The notes: generated by a model not told the origin, from the sequence alone. A DNA stretch of 64,000 nucleotides from Molossus alvarezi (GCA_037176705.1 CM073898.1:42261488-42325487); one strand, 5' to 3'. Shown: positions 12,150-23,453, numbered from the stretch's first letter. Made by a program: numbers and translations.

Positions 12150-12640
12150 ATGCCTACATTTTAAAATTAGAATAGTAGCATTTTATTTCTGGACAAGCTC
12201 GACTGATCTTTTTACGCAGAGCGACAGACAGGCTTAGGAGGGCATGAACTCATCGCAAAGATTTGGGCTTCAAAGGCTGCTCCTCAAACCTCTTGCTGAT
12301 CACCTGCCCTTCTACCACCCCAAATTAAACATTTAAAAGTTTTGAAGCCTTCTTGCTTTACATTAAACATTTTTCTACCATCTTTCAGTCAATTACCCAG
12401 AGGCCAAAAATATCTCTTCCCCCGTTCAGCCCATGGCACCTCTACTGTGAAGTGCTCTAAATCCATTAGCGGGCCCTCTCTGCATGCTACATCATCAGAG
12501 AAACAAAGCTGTGATGATGTAGAACAACCCACGTCCATGTATATCACCAGAGTTTTAGCCTCCTGATCAGCCGGCGGGCTTAATAAACATTCCAGATGGC
12601 TTGCTCGGCCTGAAGGAAGAATGGATAATCACACTGCACT
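12150..12640. other. Candidate conserved non-coding element
   Basis: A dense, repeat-free block with balanced composition inside AT-rich DNA. It contains homeodomain-like TAAT/ATTA sites, an E-box CAGATG near 12,593, and a 'ctacatcatcagagaaacaa' stretch that nearly mirrors 'gctgtgatgatgtagaaca' just downstream (12,488-12,526), forming an imperfect inverted repeat. The 74-codon plus-strand frame at 12,342 shows no protein features. Function is inferred from texture only. Confidence 0.3.
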
Positions 12641-13429
12641 CCCCTCCAAACAATAATAAAATAAGGCCATGGTAGCACAGAAGCCTGAGCCTGCCAAAAA
12701 CACTGAAAGGACTGCTCAGAACAATAGAATCAAGTGATTGGAAGGCACATCAGTGCCCTCACCCTTTATGAAGGAAGGTGGCCTGCTTTCCTACAAAGCA
12801 TGCAAAACCAATTGTGTTATGCAACAGCTCTGCTGAAAAATAAAGAAAGCAAAAAACAACAACAACAAAAACTCCATCTAAATACTTTCTTTAAAAAGAA
12901 TTTGGTGAAAAGGGAATTTAAATAAAGGCTCAGAAATAAAATAACTTGGGCAAGCCAGAATCCTAAGCTGTGTATACATAGCCTGAGACATAGAGCTGTG
13001 GGTTATGCTTGTCAGTAGACAGCAGAAGAGGTCTGATCCGCTTTATACTCATGTTAAGAAATCTTGAGTAGGAGTCTATAGCTAGTATACCTGGTTTCTG
13101 GAGAGTGTCTGAAGACGCTTAACAAGATGGGTTTACCGAAGGAACTGAGAGGGGCACCAATGGAACTCAGCTCTGAGCCTGATTCTTACAGCATATACCT
13201 CCTCTTTTGTATTTACCCAGAATTCCTACCTTTGCTCCTTGTGTAGCATCTTTTGCTCATTGAACAAATACACATGTGTTATCGTTAATAGGCTCCTGAT
13301 TGATAACTTATATTCCCTTTTACAGTTTAAAACACATGACTTTCTTTTTACGTGATTGAAGTATATCAGAGTTGGAACTTAAAATCATCACAATATTTAT
13401 CAAGATAGGTCAATCTATACAAAGCATAA
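12641..13429. other. Non-coding DNA, nothing recognised
   Basis: Contains a short A-rich (CAA)n stretch near 12,853-12,870. No gene or nameable repeat. Confidence 0.5.
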
Positions 13430-13735
13430 AGGATTTTTAAGAGTGAAACTATATATTTATATGGTGGGTTCATGTCTTTATCCATTTGTCAAAACACACA
13501 GGATGTACAATACCAAGAGTGAAGCCTAATATAAACTATAGACTTTGGATGATCAAGTGCAACAAAAGTACCACTGTGGTGGGAGATGTTGACAATGGGA
13601 GAGGCCCTGCATGTGTGGGGAAAGGGAGTGTGGGAGAAATCTCTGTACCTTCCTTACAATTTTACTGTGAACCTGAAACTTCTCTAAAAAGTAGTCTATT
13701 AAGAAAAGAAAAGAAAAAGAAAGGTCTATATAAAC
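13430..13735 (+). repeat. Old L1 (L1M type) 3' end
   Basis: The order 'atataaactatagactttgg', 'acaaaagtaccactgtggtg', 'ggagatgttgacaatgggag' and 'aatctctgtaccttccttac', then a 'gaacctgaaacttctctaaa' end and A-rich tail, matches the 3' UTR of old mammalian L1 subfamilies. It is a 5'-truncated relic with no coding part. Confidence 0.65.
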
Positions 13736-14468
13736 TTGGTATTTTCTTTATTTAGTGACAGTCAGGGGATTTGTCATCCCTAGAAGTCGGTATTTATAAT
13801 ACACAGCTTTGACTCTGCTTACGATCCAAAGGAAAATGTTCAAGTTCTGACTGGACGGATCTGCATAGTAGAATCTACCATGAATTCTTAAGGGTAAGCC
13901 AAAATCAAAAGATGATTCCCCTGAGGAAAAGCAACTGCACATATTGCTGGCTCCCACTTCTCTGGGTAATGCTTCCTGCTGCTCATTATGAGTCCTGGGT
14001 TGTTATGGTGATGAGAAGGGGGATAAACAAATGGAGGTTGTGAATTAGGTTGCCATCTGAAGAGGAGCACACCCATTTAAGGATTTATAAGGTTGATACA
14101 TGTGCCTAACATATAAGATGTGTGGAAAAATTAGTCTTTTAAGTTGAGTTTGATACTTGGCATCTTTTATTCCCATAATATCAGCTTATTTTATGAGGAT
14201 AATAAATCAGACATTCTGTAATCGAAACAATCTTCTTTCTTCAATAAATTATTTAATATAGTAAAAAGCAAATAAGAGCACGATAACATAAAAAGCTCAA
14301 AAGAACTGTTATATCAGTTCTCTAATTTGCCTTTAAATATAGTACATTGCAAATCAAACCTGGGTTAGTCATTTCTTTAAAAGTTCATGAGGCAGAAAAA
14401 TAGATAAGAAGCAAAACTATGCTGGAAAAGAAGAAGAATATAAAATGTATCCTAAAACCACAATATTT
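13736..14468. other. Non-coding DNA flanking L1-A
   Basis: No gene or named repeat. The open frames of 62-69 codons on the minus strand here have no protein resemblance. Confidence 0.5.
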
Positions 14469-14481
14469 AAAACTGTGATAC
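14469..14481 (+). repeat. L1-A left target-site duplication
   Basis: AAAACTGTGATAC is repeated exactly at 20,276-20,288. The match continues as CAG versus TAG, so the original duplication may have been about 16 bp with one later substitution. The A-rich start fits L1 endonuclease cleavage preference. Confidence 0.9.
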
Positions 14482-14493
14482 CAGAGAGGACGT

Positions 14494-14506
14494 GAAAATG
14501 GCCGCA
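14494..14506 (+). promoter_or_regulatory. YY1-like site at L1-A 5' end
   Basis: GAAAATGGCCGC begins about 12 bases into the element and fits the YY1 core ATGGC(C/G)GC. In primate L1 a YY1 site near the first 20 bases positions transcription start (established knowledge). The equivalent motif sits at the same place in L1-B. Function in this lineage is inferred. Confidence 0.5.
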
Positions 14507-15298
14507 GAATGAATGAAACCTACATAGATGATCTCCCAGGACCAAATGGGAATTATAACTAAAATAAAGACAAATCCACAGGAAAAAAAAAAAAAAAAGC
14601 AACAGAAAAGCAGTGGGACAGGAACATATAACCAGGGGCACTGGTAGGATCTGCAGAGGTGAGAGAGGGTGGTGGGCTGGGAGCTCAAGGACAGCAGCAG
14701 TCTTAGCTGTGAGCAGCGCCCTTGGAAAATAAAGATCAAGCCCTCGCCACAGTGCAGAGAGCCAGGACAGAGCACTAAAATAGCCACAGCCACACACCTG
14801 GGGGCTACGGCAGAGGGAGGGCAGACTGGGCTGGAACTCTGTGGGGACACCCAGGATTTGGAGGGCACTCAGAGTTTTTGCTGAGTTGTGGCCACAAAGA
14901 ATGATGGCCAGTGTGCTCCTTCCCAGAGATGTGGGGAAAAGCAGCAGCCCCCCCCCCCATTAGATTCAGCCTTTTCCAGGTGAGGCAAAGAAATGCAAAT
15001 TGAGGCTCATTAACAACCGGCATCTATCCCACCCTCTGGAAATCCTCTTAGGCAGAACACCAGGGCTACATTCCAAGGCCCTGAGTAACTGAGACTACTA
15101 ACCACCAGGAAAAAGCTAGAGGATAACTGAACCTTTCTTGGGCTTGCAGATCTACCCAGAAAAGTAAGACTTGACAGTGGTGTTTAATGTGGGACCACCG
15201 GGACTCATCCAAACCTAGTAGAAGGAGCCACAAACAGCAGAACACCAACACCCACAGGGAAAATTTGGCAGGCTCCAAAACCCAGTGAAATAGCCAAA
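14507..15298 (+). other. L1-A 5' UTR
   Basis: Internal-promoter region of L1-A, aligned by eye to L1-B 44,641-45,463 and L1-C 63,389-64,000 on their minus strands. It is GC-richer than the surroundings and includes an A-run near 14,581-14,597 and a C-run near 14,950. Minus-strand frames of 126 and 133 codons here are chance or antisense frames. Confidence 0.8.
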
Positions 15299-16196
15299 AT
15301 GGTGAAATAAAGAAACACATCCCAAATGAAAGAACAAGAGAACGCTATCAAAGATGAGATCAAAGAAATGCAGTTAACAAATTATCAGAGGTAGAGTTCA
15401 GAGCCATGATCTTAAGGAAGCTCAACAGAATGAGTAAGGGCATCAACACCATGAGTAAAGATATAGAAACTTTGAAAACTAATGAAGTGGAAATGAAGAA
15501 TGACATAGCAGTAATTAAGAACACATTGCAAGGACTAACCAGCAGAGTAGAAGAAGCTGAGAACTTCTGCTTAGTGAATTAGAAGACAGGGTAGGAAAAA
15601 ATCAACCAATCAAAACACTAAAAGGAAAAAAACAATTAAAAAATAGGAACATAGCTTAAGAGAACCGTGGGACAACTGGAAACATAATAACATTCGCATC
15701 ATAGGAGTCCCCAAGAGAAAGAAAATGGGCAAGGGTTAGAGAATATATTTGAAGAAGTAGTGACAGAACTTTCCTAACTTGGTGAAGAAAGAAGGCATTC
15801 AAGTTCAAGAAGTACAGAGAGCCCCAAGTAAGAAGAACCCAAACAGGCCCACACCAAGACACAGAGTAATTAAAATGCCAAAAATTAAAAATTAAAGACA
15901 GAGAGAATCCTAAAGTCAGCAAGAGATAAGCAACAGGTTACCTACAAAGGAAATCCCATAAGCCTCTGAGCTGACTTTTCAACAGAAAAACTAGAGGCCA
16001 GGAGGAAATAGAATGAAGTAATCAAGGTTGTGAAAAACAAAGATCTGAATCCAAGACTATTCTATCCACCAAGGCTATCATTCAAATTAGAAGGTCAAAT
16101 AAAGAGCTTTCCAGACCAAAAAAAAGAAGAAGAAGAATTAGGGAATATATTAACACCAAACCAGCACTGCAAGATATGCTAAAAGGACGACTATAA
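15299..16196 (+). pseudogene. L1-A ORF1 (nucleic-acid chaperone), degraded
   Basis: ORF1p normally forms a coiled-coil trimer with an RRM and a C-terminal domain and coats L1 RNA in the cytoplasm. Here the equivalent of the L1-B start codon (ATGGTGAAA) is followed directly by TAA, the fourth codon. More stops and indels follow; the longest plus-strand remains are short. Recognisable pieces include the coiled-coil segment around 15,430-15,600, the 'GVP' RRM area near 15,700 and the end encoding MLKG followed by Arg-Leu-stop. The reading frame ends at TAA 16,194-16,196, 45 bases before ORF2. Confidence 0.85.
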
Positions 16197-16241
16197 TTAG
16201 TAGAAGAAATAGAAAGAAAAATATAACCACACTAAACAAAA

Positions 16242-19200
16242 ATGGCAATAAATAAGTACATATCAATTATCACCTTAAATGTGAATAGCTTCAATGCTCC
16301 AATAAAAAGACACAGAGTAGCTGCCTGGATAAGAAAGCATGATTCACATACATATTGTTTATAAGAGTCCCACCTCACAACAAAAGACTCACATAGGTTG
16401 AAAGTGAAGGGATGGAAAAAAATCTTTCAAGCAAACTGAAAGGGAAAAAAAAGCTGGGGTAGCAATACTCATATCTGATAAAGTAGATTTAAAAATGAAG
16501 GCTATAACTAGATACAAAGAAGGCCACTACATAATATTGAAAGAATCTCTCTCACAGGAAGATGTAACCTTGGTAAACATATATGCACCCAATATAGGAG
16601 CATCAACATATATTAAAGATCTTCTGGAGGACTTCAAAGGAGAAATCAACAGCAATACAATCATAGCAGGGGACTTCAACACTCCGCGCACATCACTGTA
16701 TAGATCATCTAGAGAAAAAATTAACGAGAAAACACAGACTTTAAATGAAGCACAAGATCAAATGGATTTCACAGATATCTACAGAGAATTACACCCCAAA
16801 ACTGCAGAATTCACATTTTTCTGAAGTGCACATGGGACATTCTCAAAGATAGACCACATGTTAGGGAATACACTAAGTCTCTACAAGTTCAAGAAGATTG
16901 AAATCATATTTCAGATTACAATGGTATGAAACTAGAAATCAATTTCAACAAGAACATGCAAAGACATTGGAAAACATGGAGGCTAAATAGCATGTTATTG
17001 AACAATAAACGGGTTACCATCAAGATCAAGGTAAAACTTAAAACCTTCCTGGAAACCAATGCAAATGAACACACAACACAAAATGAATGGGATGCAGTGA
17101 AAGCAGTTCTGAGAGGAAAGTTCATAGCACAACAGGCCTACCTCAAGAAGCAAAAAAAAATTCTAATTGATTATCTAACCTCACAACTTAAAGCACTAAA
17201 AAGCAAACAAAAAGAAAAGCCCAGAGCAAGTAGAAAAAAGGAAAAAGTCAAGATCAGAGCAGAAATAAATGACATGGAGACCAAAAAAACAATTCAAAGG
17301 ATCCATGAAACAAACAGCTGGTTCTTTGAAAAGATAAACAAGAATCATGGACCCTTAGTTAGACTCACCAAGAAACAAAGAGAGAGAACCCAAATACACA
17401 AAATCAGAAATGAAAGAGGAGAAATAATAACTGACACCCCAGAAATACAAAGAATCATTAACAAATATTATAAACAATTTTACAGCAACAAATTCGACAA
17501 TCTAAGCAAAATTAACAAATTCCTAAAAACACATAGTCTCCCAAAATTGGGCCGGGAAGAGATAGGAAACTTGAATAAGCCAATAACAACGAAAGAAATT
17601 GAAGATGTAATCAAGACTCTCCAAGCAAACAAAAGCCCAGGCCCGGATGGCTTCTTGGGGGAATTGTACTGAACATTCAAAGAACTCATAGCCATTCTCT
17701 TTAAACTATTGCAAAAATTCAGGAAGAAAGAAGACTTCCAAACTCGTTTTACGAGGCCAGCATAATTCTAATTCCAAAACCAGAAAAAGACACTACAAAA
17801 AAAGAAAACTATAGGCCAATATCCCTGATGAACATAGATGCCAAAATCCAGAAAAAAATACTAGCAAATTGAATTCAGCAATACATCAAAAAAATTATTC
17901 ACCATGACCAAGTGGGATTCATCCCATGGATGGAAGGCTGGTACAATATTCACAAGTCAATTAATGTGATACACCACATAAACAAAATGAAAAATAAAAA
18001 TTATATGATTATATCAGTAGATGCTGAAAAAGCATTCAACAAAAACCAGCACCAATTTCTGATAAAAACGTTGAGCACTTTGGGAATAGAGGGATACTAT
18101 CTCGACATAATAAAGGCTGTATATGAAAGACCTACAGCCAACATCATACTCAATGGGCAAAAACTAAAAGCATTTCCCTTAAGAACAGGAAAAAGACAAG
18201 GATGCCCACTTTTGCCACCCTTATTTAACATAGTATTGGAAGACTTAGCCACGACACGACAATCAGACAGGACGAAAATATAAAAGGGATCTAAATTGGA
18301 ACGGAAGAAGTGAAACTGTCATTATTTGCAGATGACATGATACTATATGTAAAAAACCTCAAAGATTCCATCAAAAATTTAGTAGACTTAATAAATGAAT
18401 TTGGCAATGTAGCAGGCTACAAAATTAATGCCTATAAATCGATGGCATTTTTATACACCAATGATGAACTCAGAAAAAGAAGATAAAAAAATCCTATTTA
18501 CCATCACAGAAAAAAAATTAAGATACCTAAGAATAAACTTAACCAAATAAATGAAGAACCGATTCACAGAAAACTACAGGTCATTGAAAAAAGAAATACA
18601 GGAAGATATTAAAAAGTAGAAGCACATACCTTGTTCATGGATGGAAGAATTCACATCATTAAAATGTCCATACTATCCAAACCAATCTATAGATTCAATG
18701 CAATCCCCATCAAAATACCAATGGCATACTTCACAAAAATAGAACAAATACTTCAAAAGTTCATATGGAACCAATAAAGACCTTGAATAGCCACAGAAAT
18801 CTTGAAAAAGAAGAACAAAGTTGGAGGGATCACATTACCAGATTTCAAGTTATACTACAAAGCCACTGTAATCAAAACAACCTGGTACTGGCACAAGAAC
18901 AGCCAAATAGATCAATGGAACAGAATAGAGAACCCAGAAACGGACCCAAGACAATATGCGCAATTAATATTTGTCAAAGGTGGCAAGAGCATACAGTGGA
19001 GTAAAGACAGCCTCTTCAATAAATGGCTTGGGAAAATTGGACAGCTACATGCAAAAAATGAAACTAAATTATCAACTTACACCATACACAAGAATTAACT
19101 CAAGATGTATAAAAGTCTTAAATGTGACTCATGAATCCAGAAAAATCCTAGAGGAATATGTAGGCAATAAAATTTCAGACATCATATGCAGCAGAATTTT

Positions 19201-20044
19201 CACTGACACATCACCTAAGGCAACAGAAACAAGGGAAAAAATGAACACATGGGACTACATCAAACTCAAAAGCTTCTGCACAGCAAAAGAAACAACCACC
19301 AAAATGGAAAGGCAACCCACTCTATTGGAGAGCATAAGTGCCAGTGATACATTGGATAAGGGGTTAATTTCCAAAATGTATAGAGTGCTCATATAACTCA
19401 ACAAAAGGAAGACAAAGAACCCAATTAAAAAATGGGCAGAGGAACTAAATAGACACCTCCCCAAATAGGACATACAAATGGCTAAGAGACATATGAAGAA
19501 ATGTTCAACATCACTAATCATCAGAGAGATGCGAATTAAAACAACAATGAGGTATCACCTCACACCTGTCAGAATGGCCGCCATCAACAAATCATCAAAC
19601 AACTGATGGCGAGGGTGTGGAGAAAAGGGGACTCCAGTACACCGCTGGTGGGAATGCAGACTGGTGCAGCCACTATGGAAAACAATATGGTGTTACCTCA
19701 AAAAACCAAAAATTGAACTTCCATTTGACCCAGTGATCCCACTTCTAGGAATATACCCTAAGAAGCCTGAAACACCAATGAGAAATAATATATGTACCCC
19801 CATGTTCATAGCAGCACTATTTACAATAGTTAAGATCTGGAAACAGCCCAAATGTCCATCAGTAGATGAATGGATAAAAGATCTGTAGTACATATACACA
19901 ATGGAGTACTATGCAGCTGTAAGAAAGAAAGATCTCTTATCCTTTGAGACGACATGGACGGGCCTGGAAAGTATTATCATAAGCAAAACAAGCCAAAGAG
20001 AGAAAGACAAGTATCAGATGATCTCACTTATTTGTGGAATATAA
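16242..20044 (+). pseudogene. L1-A ORF2 (endonuclease-reverse transcriptase), degraded
   Basis: ORF2p carries an N-terminal APE-type endonuclease, a reverse transcriptase and a C-terminal Cys-rich segment, and carries out target-primed reverse transcription. Visible here: the start MAINKYISIIT at 16,242, the endonuclease motif AGDFNTP near 16,671, the RT lead-in NKSPGPDGF near 17,630, the RT palm motif FADDM near 18,325, and the C-terminal LLGIYP segment near 19,743. Open stretches at 16,495-16,824, 16,926-17,672, 17,912-18,283, 18,971-19,396 and 19,664-19,888 lie in different frames separated by stops. The stop at 17,670 follows a CGA-to-TGA type change when compared with L1-B. Clearly non-functional. 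Confidence 0.93.
19816..19905 (+). repeat. Source of a 90-bp perfect duplication
   Basis: This piece of L1-A ORF2 is present again, base for base, at 20,697-20,786 (offset 881). It carries the variant CTGTAGTAC, where L1-B and L1-D (minus strand) have CTGTGGTAC, which identifies L1-A as the probable template. Confidence 0.95.
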
Positions 20045-20275
20045 TGAACATAACAGTCTGAGGAACAGGGTAGCGCCAGAGATGTGGAAGTGGGGTACAG
20101 ACTAACAATCCCCAGAAAAGGGGGTTTTGGGGGAGAAATAAACCACAGAACTTATATGCATGCATGCATAAACAATGGACATAGACAACAAAGCTGGGAA
20201 CAGGGAGGGAGGTATCAGTGGGGGGAAAAGGAAAAACATCTGTAACAAAAATCAATCAATTAATTAATTTTTAAA
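20045..20275 (+). other. L1-A 3' UTR and tail
   Basis: Contains purine-rich GGGGGAGAAAT and GGGAGGGAGG blocks, as in many L1 3' UTRs. It ends in a short (AATT)-like and A-rich tail that merges with the TSD. Confidence 0.8.
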
Positions 20276-20288
20276 AAAACTGTGATAC
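20276..20288 (+). repeat. L1-A right target-site duplication
   Basis: Exact repeat of AAAACTGTGATAC at 14,469-14,481, directly after the L1-A tail. Confidence 0.9.
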
Positions 20289-20696
20289 TAGATCATCAAC
20301 AGAGAAAGAAAACAATTCAGGGCAAAAATAAAGGTCGCTTTTGAAATTACTGGGGGTAAGATGGGTTATTTAATTAACTTTGTTGACGTAATTACTTCTG
20401 TTAGGGAAGAAAAATAAAATAAATTAGGTGAATAACTCTCAACAAAGAAAAAAGCAAATGCATGCATCAAAATAAAAGAATAGAATTTATTAAGGAATAT
20501 ATAGAAAGACATTTTCATACATATGATAATTATTTTGTTCTTTTTTAAATTTAATTTATTTATTTTTGTTACAGATATTTTCCTTTTTCTCCCATTGACA
20601 CCTTCCTCCCACTCCAACCCCCATCCCCAGCATTGTTGTTTATGTCCATTAGTTATGCTTATATGCATAAGTTCCTTGGTTTATCTCCTCCTCTGA

Positions 20697-20786
20697 ACTA
20701 TTTACAATAGTTAAGATCTGGAAACAGCCCAAATGTCCATCAGTAGATGAATGGATAAAAGATCTGTAGTACATATACACAATGGA
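20697..20786 (+). repeat. 90-bp templated insert copied from L1-A
   Basis: Identical to 19,816-19,905 over all 90 bases. It sits inside L1-D in the orientation opposite to L1-D, replacing roughly 17-20 bases of the expected 3' UTR between 'ctctga' and 'ccctatttct'. It has no A-tail and no TSD, so it is not a retrotransposition product. Confidence 0.95.
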
Positions 20787-22290
20787 CCCTATTTCTATAT
20801 CTCTGGTTCTATTCATCACCTTATTTTGTACATTACATTACACAAATAAGTGAGATCATGTGATAATTGTCTTTCTTTGACTGGCTTATTTTGCTTGGCA
20901 TAATACTCTCCGTGTCCGTCCATGTCATCTCAAAGGATAAGAGATCTTTCTTTATTACAGCTGCTTAGTACTCCATTGTGACTATGTACCACAGCACTTT
21001 TATGCACTCATCTGTTGATGGACACTTAGGCTGTTTACAGACCTTAGCAATTGTAAATAGTACTGCTATGAATATAGGGGTACATATATTCTTTCTGGTT
21101 GATGTTTCAGGCTTCTTAGCATAAATCCCTAGAAGTGGAATCACTGGGTCAAATGGCAGACAAATTTTTTAATTTTTGAGGAAACACCATATTGTCTTCC
21201 ATAGTGGCTGCACCAGTCTGCATTCCCATAAACAGTGTACTAGAGTCCCTTTTTCTTCACACCCTCGTCAGCACCTGTGTTTGACGATTTGTTGATGGCA
21301 GCCATTCTGGCAGGTGTGAGATGATATCTCATAGTTATTTTAATTTGCATCTCTGTTATGATTCGTGACATTGAGCATTTTTTCATACGCCTCTTGGCCA
21401 TTTGTATGTCCTGTTTGGAGAGATGTCTATTTAGGTCCTCTGCCATTTTTTAATTGGGTTCTTTGTCATCCTTTTGTTGAGTTGTATGAGCACTCTATAT
21501 ATATTGGAAATTAACCCCTTATCCAATGTATCACTGGCACTTATGCTCTCCCATAGAGTGGGTTCCATTTTGATTTTCATGCTTGTTTCTTTTGCTGTGC
21601 AGAAGCTTTTGAGTTTGATGTAGTCCTATGTGTTCATTTTTTCCCTTGTTTCTGTTGCCTTAAGTGTTGTATCATTGAAAATTCTGCTGCATGTGATGTC
21701 TGAAATTTTGTTGCCTACATTTCATTCTAGGATTTTAATGGATTCACAAGGCACATTTAAGTCTTTTATCCATTTTGAGTTTATTCTTGTGTATGGTGTA
21801 AGTTGGTGGTGTAGTTTCATTTTTTTTTGCATGTACTGTCCAATTTTCCCAACACCATTTATCAAAGAGGTTGTCTATATTCCACTGTATGCTCTTGCCA
21901 CCTTTGTCAAATATTAATTGAGCATACTGTCTTGGGTTAATTTCTGAGTTCTCTGTTCTGTTCCATTGATCTATATTCTTGTTCTTGTGCCAGTACCGGG
22001 CTGTTTTGATTACAATGGCTTTGTAGTATAACCTGATATTCGGTATTGTGATCCCTCTACTTTGTTCTTCTTTTTCAAGATTGCTCTGGATATTCAGGGT
22101 CCTTTTTGGTTCCATATAAACTTTTGGAGTGTTTGTTTAAGTCTGTGAAATATGTTGGTATTTTGATGGGGATTGCATTGAATCTATAGATTGGTTTGGG
22201 TAGTATAGACATTTTAATGATGTTAATTCTTCCAATCCATGAACAAGTTACATTGTTCCACTTGCCAAATTCATTTATTACATCTAGCAG
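20787..22290 (-). pseudogene. L1-D ORF2 C-terminal half, degraded
   Basis: Minus-strand remains include an open stretch at 21,744-22,115 encoding the conserved WYWHKN...DQWNR region, and 21,240-21,446 encoding the RMAAINKSS region upstream of the terminal segment. Frames shift between them and stops are present. The RT palm is further upstream, beyond the SINE, near 22,580. No function expected. Confidence 0.8.
22282..22290 (-). repeat. TSD of VES SINE in L1-D (left)
   Basis: ATCTAGCAG recurs at 22,526-22,534, bracketing the SINE. Confidence 0.75.
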
Positions 22291-22525
22291 GTTTTTTTTT
22301 CCATTTTTGGTTCAGATAGAGTTAGAGGGTGAGAGAAGAAGAGAGAGAGAGAGAGAGAGAAACATTGATGTGAAAGGGACACATCGAACGACTACCACAC
22401 GCATGACCCAACCAGGGCCAGAAACAAACCGCAACTGAGGTACGTGCCCCTTGCGGGGACTGAACCCGGATCTCTCTGGACCGCAGGGTGATGCTCTAAC
22501 CGCTGAGCCAAACTGACCAGGGCAA
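22291..22525 (-). mobile_element. VES-type bat SINE
   Basis: Reverse-oriented tRNA-derived SINE with the T-run at the left, a GA-rich tract at 22,331-22,360, and the tRNA-like head (B-box complement GAACCCGG, A-box complement CTGAGCC) at the right, ending CCAGGGC. It inserted into L1-D after that copy had integrated. A chance 80-codon frame from 22,196 crosses it. Confidence 0.9.
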
Positions 22526-23010
22526 ATCTAGCAGTTTTTTGATGGAGTATTTAGGGTTTTCTAAGTACAATATCATGTCATCTGCGAATAATGATAGTTT
22601 TACTTCTTCCTTTCCAATTTGAATCCCTTTTATTTTTTTTCTTCTTGTCTGATTGCTGTGGTTAAAACTTCTAGTACTATGTTAAATAAGAGTGATAAAA
22701 GTGGACAACACTGTCTTGTTCCTGTTCTGAAGGGAAATACTTTTAGTTTTTGCCCATTGAGTATGACGTTGGCTGTAGGTTTGTCATAAATGGACTTTAT
22801 TATGTTGAGATTTGATCCTTCTATTCCTACTTTGCTGAGAGTTTTTATCAGACATGGATGCTGAATTTTGTCAAAATTTTTTTGATAAGATAATTTTTAA
22901 CATGGTACCAAGATCATAAACTACAAAAAGTAACATTAAAAGGTCTGAAAATATAAAATCATAATATATATTTACTTCAAAATATACCATAATCAGAGTT
23001 ATGAATGAAA

Positions 23011-23097
23011 ATTAAATGGAAAGAAACTATCAATACATACACAAGTTTAATAATCTTAAGATGCAAAGTATTCTTAAATGTCAAAGAAAAAGATCAA
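23011..23097 (+). repeat. 87-bp tandem duplication, copy 1
   Basis: Begins ATTAAATGGAAAGAAACTAT and runs to AAAAAGATCAA. The second copy starts at 23,098 and is split by a SINE. Differences are few (for example CATACACAAG versus CATATGCAAG). Confidence 0.92.
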
Positions 23098-23453
23098 ATT
23101 AAATGGAAAGAAACTATCAATACATATGCAAGTTTAATAACCTTAAGATGTAAAGTATTCTTGCCCTGGTCAATTTGGCTCAGTGGTTCAAGTGTCAGCC
23201 CATGGACCAGAGAGACCCAGGTTCGCTTCCTGCTAAGGGCATGTACCTTCGTTGCAGTTTGTCCCTGGCCCCAGTTGGGGTCATGTGGGTGGCAGCCACT
23301 TGATGTATCTCTCTCACATCTATGTTTCTCTCTCTCTCTTCTTCCCTTTCTCCCTCCCACTCTATCTGAAGATAATGCAATAATGTCCTCGGGCGAGGAT
23401 AAAAAAAAAAAAAAATGTGTAAAGTATTCTTAAATGTCAAAGAAAACGATCAA
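23098..23453 (+). repeat. 87-bp tandem duplication, copy 2, split by a SINE
   Basis: Bases 23,098-23,162 match the first 65 bases of copy 1. The match resumes at 23,432-23,453 after the SINE with AAATGTCAAAGAAAACGATCAA. The duplication therefore predates the SINE. Confidence 0.9.
23163..23417 (+). mobile_element. VES-type bat SINE
   Basis: Forward SINE starting GCCCTGGTCAATTTGGCTCAG with box-B-like GGTTCGCTTCC, a TC-rich tract, and an ending GTCCTCGGGCGAGGATAAAA plus A-tail. The 14-bp TSD TGTAAAGTATTCTT is at 23,149-23,162 and 23,418-23,431. The tRNA-like head makes it look like a tRNA gene, but it is a retroposon. Confidence 0.95.

Larger units (their letters stand above)
14482..20275 (+). 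mobile_element. L1-A: full-length LINE-1, decayed
   Basis: About 5.8 kb of autonomous non-LTR retrotransposon in the order 5' UTR, ORF1, ORF2, 3' UTR and short A-rich tail, bounded by a 13-bp TSD. The left end carries the same GAGGAC...ATGGC start as L1-B at 45,463 (read on the minus strand), so it is 5' complete. ORF1 and ORF2 are both broken many times, so it should not be able to move. Homologous to L1-B and L1-C but more diverged than L1-B. Confidence 0.93.
20541..22880 (-). mobile_element. L1-D: 5'-truncated LINE-1, tail-to-tail with L1-A
   Basis: Read on the minus strand, this is the 3' part of the same L1 family: RT region through C-terminal segment to 3' UTR. The 3' end lies at about 20,541. 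The 5' end breaks off near 22,880 in the RT region, where the sequence stops matching 'aattttgtcraatgcttttt'. A SINE at 22,291-22,525 and a 90-bp foreign insert at 20,697-20,786 interrupt it. Possible imperfect TSDs (GATAATTATTTT near 20,525 and GATAATTTTT near 22,889) are not secure. Confidence 0.88.
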
